A program made the position numbers and the translations under genes. From Betaproteobacteria bacterium (GTDB lineage: Bacteria > Pseudomonadota > Gammaproteobacteria > Burkholderiales > SG8-41), in the NCBI GenBank assembly GCA_016868035.1, contig VGID01000007.1, positions 1 through 64,000 on the forward strand: a DNA stretch of 64,000 nt, read 5' to 3'. The notes beneath the pieces were generated by a model that was not told where the DNA came from, searched no databases, and was given only the letters and a program-made list of their open reading frames with translations. The stretch's first letter is position 1; each line of letters starts with the position of its first letter. This document shows, in pieces, positions 59,131 through 64,000 of the stretch.

Positions 59131-59952
59131 ATGCGCAAGCGCACCGCGTTCTTTGTTTCCGACCGCACGGGCATCACGGCGGAAATGCTGGGGCACAGCC
59201 TGCTCACGCAATTCGACGACGTGCAGTTCAACGAAGTGACGCTGCCCTTCGTGGATTCCATCGAGAAAGCGCACGAGACGGTCTCGAGGATCAACCAGCA
59301 GGGAGCCGCCGACGGCGTGAGACCGATCGTGATCAGCACGCTTGCGAGGACCGAGATCGCGCAAGTCATCGGGCAGGCGAACGCGCTGTACCTCGACTGC
59401 TTCGAGATCTTCATCTCGCCGCTGGAGCGCGAGCTCGGGTTGCACGCGTCGCACGCCATCGGGCGCTCCCACCGCGTATCCGACTTCGTCGACTATCATC
59501 ACCGGATGGAATCGGTGAACTACACCCTCTCGCACGATGACGGGTCTTCGACGCGCGATCTGTCCGACGCCGACGTCATACTGGTCGGGGTCTCGCGCTG
59601 CGGAAAGACGCCCACCTGCCTGTACCTTGCCATGCAGTACGGCATCCGCGCCGCCAACTATCCATTGATACCGGAAGATTTCAGCAGCATGGGACTCCCG
59701 AGCCACTTGCGGCCGCTGCGAACGAGGCTCTACGGGCTCACCATCCTTCCGCACCGCCTGCAGCAGATCCGCAACGAGCGCCGGCCGGGAAGCAAATATG
59801 CGACTCTGGAGAACTGCGAGCTCGAGGTGCGCGAAGCGGAAGCGCTGATGCGCAGGGAAGGTATCCCCTATCTTGACGCGACCAGCAAATCAATCGAGGA
59901 GCTCGCCACCACCATCCTGCAAGAGGCGAAGCTGCTGCGACGGATCTACTGA
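59131..59952 (+). CDS. ppsR: PEP synthetase regulatory protein (DUF299 kinase/pyrophosphorylase)
   Basis: The product is 273 residues. [20 protein letters not shown] opens it, and the P-loop is [22 protein letters not shown]299 proteins phosphorylate PpsA with ADP and reverse this with phosphate. The ATG at 59131 fits the family start; an in-frame codon at 59074 would place 19 extra residues in the promoter region. It is divergent from ppsA. Confidence 0.95.
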   Translation: MRKRTAFFVSDRTGITAEMLGHSLLTQFDDVQFNEVTLPFVDSIEKAHETVSRINQQGAADGVRPIVISTLARTEIAQVIGQANALYLDCFEIFISPLERELGLHASHAIGRSHRVSDFVDYHHRMESVNYTLSHDDGSSTRDLSDADVILVGVSRCGKTPTCLYLAMQYGIRAANYPLIPEDFSSMGLPSHLRPLRTRLYGLTILPHRLQQIRNERRPGSKYATLENCELEVREAEALMRREGIPYLDATSKSIEELATTILQEAKLLRRIY

Positions 59953-59960
59953 GCCATTTA

Positions 59961-60063
59961 GTAAGCGGTGAGCAGTGAGCGGTAAACAGCAAGCGATGCG
60001 CGGGAGCTGTCCGAAATAGGCGAGTCCAATGCAACCGCTTACCGCTTACCGCCTACCGCTAAC
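59961..60063. repeat. GTAAGCGGT-type palindromic repeat between ppsR and the rlmB-like gene
   Basis: GTAAGCGGTGAGCAGTGAGC (59961 on) is matched by the inverse ACCGCTTACCGCTTACCGCC (60034 on). It is the family of 21009-21063. The right arm forms the last codons and stop of the rlmB-like gene. Confidence 0.75.
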
Positions 60064-60830
60064 TGTCGTACGCGCTCGAACAGGCAGACGGCAACCGCAG
60101 CGGCCAGGTTGAGTGAATCGCCGCCGCCCGGCATCGGGATCGACACTTCCGCGTGCGCCGCCTTCTTCAGTTCGGGCGATACCCCGCCGCCTTCGCTCCC
60201 GAACAGAAGCGCCGTCAGCCCCGTGAGGTCCGTCTCGTAGACGGAGCGCGCTCCATCCCGGACCGTCGCGAGCACTCTCCCCTTGTAGCCGCGGATCGCT
60301 TCCCGAAGATCGACTTGTTCGTACACACTGAGCATGAAATGGGCCCCCATCCCGGCGCGAAGCACGCGCGGAGACCAGGCATGAGCCGAGGTTTCCGATA
60401 GCAGCACATCGCGCACTCCGGCCGCCGCGGCCGAGCGCAGGATCGAGCCCAGGTTGCCCGGATCCTGCACACCGTCGAGCATGATGCAGGCGCTCATTCC
60501 GTCGCTCGGCCGCTGCAGTCGTGGCGTCCTGATCACGGCCATGACTCCCGTGGGCGTCACCACCGGAGAGATCTCATTGAACAAGGCGTCGCTCAGCAGG
60601 ACGGGCGCGATCTCCTTCATGCTCGCGAGTATCGCCTTCACTTCGGCCTTGTCTACACCGGTTTCGCTCACGATGAGCTCCTCCGGCGCGCCCACGCAGT
60701 CCCGATAGGCGCAGACGAGGTGAGGACCGTCGAGCACGGACCGCCCGGACTTCTTGCGCTCGCGGGAAGAATGCGTGAGCTCGCGCAGGGAGCGAAACCT
60801 GGCGTTCGCCGCAGAGGTGATCCGCTTCAT
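60039..60830 (-). CDS. SpoU/TrmH-family RNA 2'-O-methyltransferase (RlmB-like)
   Basis: The product is 263 residues. An N-terminal substrate-binding domain (MKRITSAANARFRSLRELTH, SGRSVLDGPHLVCAY) precedes the SPOUT knot: MLDGVQDPGNLGSILRSAAA, LLFGSEGGGVSPEL and MPGGGDSLNLAAAVAVCLFE. It methylates a ribose in rRNA or tRNA using AdoMet; the exact site is not certain. Its ATG overlaps the SenA-like stop (ATGA). The last codons, RQLAVGGKR then TAA, are encoded by the adjacent repeat, so its natural end was altered. Confidence 0.9.
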   Translation of the reverse strand: MKRITSAANARFRSLRELTHSSRERKKSGRSVLDGPHLVCAYRDCVGAPEELIVSETGVDKAEVKAILASMKEIAPVLLSDALFNEISPVVTPTGVMAVIRTPRLQRPSDGMSACIMLDGVQDPGNLGSILRSAAAAGVRDVLLSETSAHAWSPRVLRAGMGAHFMLSVYEQVDLREAIRGYKGRVLATVRDGARSVYETDLTGLTALLFGSEGGGVSPELKKAAHAEVSIPMPGGGDSLNLAAAVAVCLFERVRQLAVGGKR

Positions 60831-62131
60831 GCGGCGCAGGTCCGGAAGCCCGCGTACACGTCGCGACGGTCGGGTGTATAAAAATTTCGCCACGTGTTCC
60901 GCAACAGCCCGCCGCGCGTCGCGAAACAGCCGCCCCGCAACACCTTGTGGTCACCAAACCACGGCTCCGAGTATTCGCGATAGGGATCGACAACGTAACC
61001 GGGATACGGGCCGAACCAGTCCGCGGTCCATTCCCACACGTTTCCCAGCATCTGGCGGCATCCCCAGCCGCTGTCGCCTGCGGCGAACGCACCGGCATCG
61101 GCGCAGCCTCCGCCCGCGCCGTAGAGGTTGGCGCGTTCCGCGGTAGGCTCGCCGCCGCCCCACGGATACCGTCGCTTGAGCGGCGACCCGGGTGCGGTCG
61201 CCGCCGCGAATTCCCACTCGCCTTCGGTCGGCAAGCGGCGTCCGGCCCAGCGGCAGTAGGCATCGGCTTCATACCAGTTGACATGGATGACCGGTGCATC
61301 CCGCTGCAGCCGTTCGCGCCGGTCATAAAGACGCCGTACCCACCCGGCGCCGTCTCTTTCCCAGTAAACGGGCACATCGGCATGAGCGCCCTGGCGCCAG
61401 TTCCAGCCCGCCTCGCTCCACAACTCGCACCGGAGATAACCGGCGTCTTCCACGAATGCCGCAAACTCGCCGTTCGTCACCGGAGCGCGCGCGATCCGGT
61501 AGGGAGCGATCTTCACGGCGTGCGCCCATTTCTCATTGTCGAACGCGAAGCTGTCGTCCGAGGACGCGGCGCCGAGCATGAAATCGCCGCCTGCGATCGC
61601 GGCATCGCCCGCGCATGGCCCGGCTTCGTTCGGGCCTGACGCAGCTCCGCGCGCAGCGGGCGCCGGATAGGCCAGGGTTTGCCGCGTGTAACTGAACGCT
61701 TCGTTATGCATCTCTTCGTGAAACGCTGCAAGCTGCACGAAATAACGCAGATGCCTCGTTGCCCCTTCCCTCTCCAGGCGCTCGACGGCGCGCTCGAGCA
61801 CGTGCTCGAGATAGGCAAGAGTCTCGTCGAAGCTTGGCAGCGGCAGGTCCCAGCGCGCGCCATGCGGAACTTTGGACGAGTCATAGAGCTGATCGGCGTG
61901 TGCGACGCTCGACGCCAACAGTTCCGCGCCCGGACGATGACGCAGGCACCAGTATTCCTGGAACCATGCCAGGTGGCCGATCTCCCACAGCGGAGGATTC
62001 ACGATGCGCAGCCGCGGACCGAGCAGCCGCTCGCCCGTAAGGTCATGCGCGAATTCCAGCGTGCGGGCGCGCGCCTCCATCAGCATGCGTTGCAAGGCTG
62101 CGGAACCCGAAAGTGTGCTTGGCTCGCTCAT
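60827..62131 (-). CDS. senA: SenA-like selenoneine synthase (EgtB homologue: DinB plus FGE-sulfatase domains)
   Basis: The product is 434 residues. The N-terminal DinB-type domain shows the iron-site histidines His53 (WEIGHLAWFQEYW) and His138-x3-His142 with Glu144 (AFHEEMHNEAFSY). The C-terminal formylglycine-generating-enzyme-like domain (about 180-430) has PVTNGEFAAFVEDAGY, RRLPTEGEWEFAAA, GNVWEWTADWFGPYPGY and VLRGGCFATRGGLLRNTWRN. EgtB-type enzymes join sulfur donors to hercynine; the SenA branch uses a selenosugar. The SenA call rests on the divergent SenB-like neighbour 49 bp away. It is translationally coupled to the downstream rlmB-like gene. Confidence 0.85.
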   Translation of the reverse strand: MSEPSTLSGSAALQRMLMEARARTLEFAHDLTGERLLGPRLRIVNPPLWEIGHLAWFQEYWCLRHRPGAELLASSVAHADQLYDSSKVPHGARWDLPLPSFDETLAYLEHVLERAVERLEREGATRHLRYFVQLAAFHEEMHNEAFSYTRQTLAYPAPAARGAASGPNEAGPCAGDAAIAGGDFMLGAASSDDSFAFDNEKWAHAVKIAPYRIARAPVTNGEFAAFVEDAGYLRCELWSEAGWNWRQGAHADVPVYWERDGAGWVRRLYDRRERLQRDAPVIHVNWYEADAYCRWAGRRLPTEGEWEFAAATAPGSPLKRRYPWGGGEPTAERANLYGAGGGCADAGAFAAGDSGWGCRQMLGNVWEWTADWFGPYPGYVVDPYREYSEPWFGDHKVLRGGCFATRGGLLRNTWRNFYTPDRRDVYAGFRTCAA

Positions 62132-62180
62132 CCGGGATCGTGAGAAAATGGATTCTAGAGTTTAGCCTCAACGCCACGCC

Positions 62181-63128
62181 GTGAAAATCGTCATCGTCAC
62201 TCCCGCCAAGGCCGGCTCGCGCCATGGCAACCGCAATACTGCCGCCCGCTGGGCGAGCCTGTTGCGGGCGCTCGGCCATCGCGTGACGGTCGCGGTTTCG
62301 TGGGACGGAACCGCGGCGGACCTGATGATCGCGCTGCACGCGCGCCGCAGCTACGATTCGATAAGGCGCTTTGCCGCGGCCTGCCCCGAGCGTCCGCTCG
62401 TGGTCACGCTCACCGGAACGGATCTGTACCGCGACATCGCGCTCGAGCCCGACGCCCGGCGGTCCCTGCAGCTCGCGACCCGCCTGGTGGTGCTCCAGGA
62501 TAGGGCGCTCGCGGAGCTAGCACCGCCCTTGCGCCGCAAAACGCGGGTCATCTATCAGTCGGCCCGTGTGCCGGCAGCGGCCACGCCGCTCAAGACCCGC
62601 TTCGAGATCGTGGTGTGCGGTCACCTGCGGGAGGAAAAGGACCCGTTTCGCGCCGCCGCTGCTCTCGCTTTTCTGCCGCCGGACAGCCGCATCCGCGTCA
62701 CCCATCTCGGCGGGGCCATGACCCCGGATATGGCTCACGCAGCGCGGGCCTGGGCCGCGCGCGAGCCACGTTATCGCTGGCTCGGCGAGCTTCCCCACTG
62801 GAAGGCCATGCAGCGGCTCGTACGCAGCCGCCTGATGGTAATCAGCTCCCGCATGGAAGGCGGCGCCAACGTGGTTTCGGAGGCGCTCGCCGCCGGAGTG
62901 CCGGTCATCGCATCGCGCATTTCGGGCAACATCGGCATGCTCGGCGCGCGATACGCGGGCTACTACCCAGTGGGAAACGAGCGCCCTCTCGCCCGCCTGA
63001 TGCGGCGAGCCGAAAGCAAGCCGGCGTATTACAGCGCGTTGAAGGCCCAGATACGCAAACGCCGCCACCTCGTCACGGTACAGCGCGAGCGCGACTCCTT
63101 GCGCAAGCTCCTGGCCGAACTCGGCTAA
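62181..63128 (+). CDS. senB: SenB-like selenosugar synthase (glycosyltransferase)
   Basis: The product is 315 residues from a GTG at 62181. It opens with MKIVIVTPAKAGSRHGNRNT and continues with LMIALHARRSYDSIRRFAA and VVTLTGTDLYRDIALEPDA, the characteristic sequence of the TIGR04348/SenB glycosyltransferases. The C-terminal nucleotide-sugar half has SRMEGGANVVSEALAAGVPV. SenB makes a seleno-N-acetylglucosamine from selenophosphate and UDP-GlcNAc, which SenA then couples to hercynine. It is divergent from senA. SenC (a SelD homologue) and EgtD are not in the window. It ends 10 bp before the convergent CopD-like gene. Confidence 0.88.
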   Translation: MKIVIVTPAKAGSRHGNRNTAARWASLLRALGHRVTVAVSWDGTAADLMIALHARRSYDSIRRFAAACPERPLVVTLTGTDLYRDIALEPDARRSLQLATRLVVLQDRALAELAPPLRRKTRVIYQSARVPAAATPLKTRFEIVVCGHLREEKDPFRAAAALAFLPPDSRIRVTHLGGAMTPDMAHAARAWAAREPRYRWLGELPHWKAMQRLVRSRLMVISSRMEGGANVVSEALAAGVPVIASRISGNIGMLGARYAGYYPVGNERPLARLMRRAESKPAYYSALKAQIRKRRHLVTVQRERDSLRKLLAELG

Positions 63129-63138
63129 CCGGCTTTCC

Positions 63139-63585
63139 TCAGCTCCCGCCCGCCGTTGCCACCACGATGGTGAGCAGGCCCAGCGCCAGGTTCACCGCGA
63201 CCGCGATGCGGACCTGGTTCAGCGCACGGGCGCCGGCCTGCCAGTCCTGCGCGGCGACCGCTCGCCGCAGCGTGGGAAAGGGCGAGAAATAGACGTAAGC
63301 GAAGATCAGCGTCATGACGATGCCGATGTAGAGCATGAGATGGACATGGAGCGGCACCCGGCCCAGCTCCGCGATTATCGCCACCATGTAGAAACCGCTT
63401 GCGAGTATCAGCGCGATGGCGGCCCACACCCACCGGAAGAATCGCTCCAGCGTCGCGGCCCACAAGGGCAGGCGCTGCGGGGGCTCGAGGCGCGAAGCCG
63501 CGGGCCGCAGCGCGAGATACGCGAAGAACATCCCCCCGATCCATACCACCGCGCCTAGCAAGTGGAACATGACCGCGAGTTTCAT
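63139..63585 (-). CDS. CopD-family integral membrane protein
   Basis: This 148-residue protein has four hydrophobic segments: [20 protein letters not shown] at the start, [36 protein letters not shown] and [16 protein letters not shown]. The [14 protein letters not shown] start with its conserved His and Trp is the CopD/PF05425 pattern, linked to copper handling. Its ATG overlaps the rnhB stop (ATGA), so it is co-translated with rnhB. A link to selenium metabolism is not supported. Confidence 0.8.
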   Translation of the reverse strand: MKLAVMFHLLGAVVWIGGMFFAYLALRPAASRLEPPQRLPLWAATLERFFRWVWAAIALILASGFYMVAIIAELGRVPLHVHLMLYIGIVMTLIFAYVYFSPFPTLRRAVAAQDWQAGARALNQVRIAVAVNLALGLLTIVVATAGGS

Positions 63586-64000
63586 GCTTGGCTTTCCACC
63601 TCGAGCAGGGCGCGCACCGGAGCGAAAGTTCTCCGGTGCACGCAGGATACGCCGTATTTGCGCAGCGCCGCGAGATGCGCGAGCGTCGGATAACCCTTGT
63701 GGCGGTCGAACCCGTACTGCGGATGGAGCCGATGCAGCGAGACCATCTCCGCGTCGCGCGCAACCTTCGCCAGTATGGACGCAGCCTGAATCGCAGCAAC
63801 GGTCTGGTCACCGCGCACGATCGCGTGCACCGGCATCGGCAGCCGCGGCCGGTGCGTTCCGTCTACGAGCGCCTCGCGCGGAGCGATCGCGAGTCCGTTC
63901 ACCGCGCGGGTCATCGCCAGCAGGCTTGCCTGCAGGATGTTGATTTCGTCGATTTCCTCGACGGTGGCGTTTCCGACCGCCCAGGCGACCGCGCACGCCT
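63582..64000 (-). CDS. rnhB: Ribonuclease HII (5' end outside the window)
   Basis: About 139 C-terminal residues are present: [55 protein letters not shown] and [18 protein letters not shown]. These are the RNase HII C-terminal elements, including the Asp of RGDQ. It removes RNA from RNA-DNA hybrids and misincorporated ribonucleotides. In related genomes rnhB directly precedes the rlmB-like gene; here the sen genes and copD lie between them. Confidence 0.95.
   Translation of the reverse strand, partial: ACAVAWAVGNATVEEIDEINILQASLLAMTRAVNGLAIAPREALVDGTHRPRLPMPVHAIVRGDQTVAAIQAASILAKVARDAEMVSLHRLHPQYGFDRHKGYPTLAHLAALRKYGVSCVHRRTFAPVRALLEVESQA

Overview
The window looks like a chromosomal segment of a high-GC betaproteobacterium, probably Burkholderiales-like and soil or sediment derived, possibly from a metagenome assembly. 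Three things point there: the long rpoE-rseA-rseB-mucD-lepA-lepB-rnc-era-recO-pdxJ-acpS-nagZ gene string, the pyrG-kdsA-eno-ftsB string, and a Bug/TctC-type periplasmic binding protein beside a PrpD-family protein. No 16S gene is present, so the taxon is inferred from gene order and protein character.

Layout. 1-5.3 kb is accessory DNA: a tyrosine recombinase with a small HTH/AT-hook protein, a DUF5615/DUF433 toxin-antitoxin pair, a REP-associated (Y1, HUH) transposase, a 5'-truncated four-helix-bundle gene, and arrays of a short GTCAGTCGTCA-type repeat. tRNA-Cys and tRNA-Gly follow (5.3-5.5 kb). 5.6-10 kb holds an organic-acid cluster (Bug binding protein, MmgE/PrpD protein, TcuA-like flavoprotein). 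10.1-14 kb holds pgsA, uvrC, a family-5 uracil-DNA glycosylase and efp. 14.2-26.7 kb is the sigma-E/LepA/Era megaoperon, all on the minus strand. 27-34 kb holds a fused osmoprotectant transporter, an omega-aminotransferase and a 1176-residue flavoprotein fusion. 34-38 kb holds a 43-residue membrane peptide plus a TSUP permease, folD, and a two-gene DprA-like cassette.

38-50 kb is the most distinctive region. It has a minus-strand set of six genes for corrinoid-dependent methyl transfer to tetrahydrofolate: a CmuA-like methyltransferase/corrinoid fusion, an MTHFR C-terminal-type Cys-rich protein, a MetF-type reductase, a MetH-activation-like protein, an AcsE/CmuB-like pterin methyltransferase, and a RACo-like Fe-S/ASKHA activator. 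Divergent from it is a complete PhnCDEE-type ABC importer, followed by a DUF47 (PhoU-like) protein and a PiT permease. No C-P lyase genes are present. The simplest reading is uptake and demethylation of an unidentified methylated compound, with the methyl group passed through methyl-THF and methylene-THF; folD lies 2 kb beyond the cluster on the same strand.

52-64 kb returns to housekeeping genes (ftsB, eno, kdsA, pyrG, ppsA, ppsR, rlmB-like, rnhB). Between the rlmB-like gene and rnhB sit a SenA-like and a SenB-like gene, the two committed enzymes of selenoneine biosynthesis, with a CopD-family membrane protein.

A second theme is genome invasion by short repeats. At least four families lie between genes, and several have altered coding regions: an in-frame insertion of about 46 codons in uvrC, the stop codon of a CDF transporter gene, the C-terminus of the rlmB-like gene, the N-terminus of pdxJ, and a 134-bp tandem duplication covering the start of kdsA.
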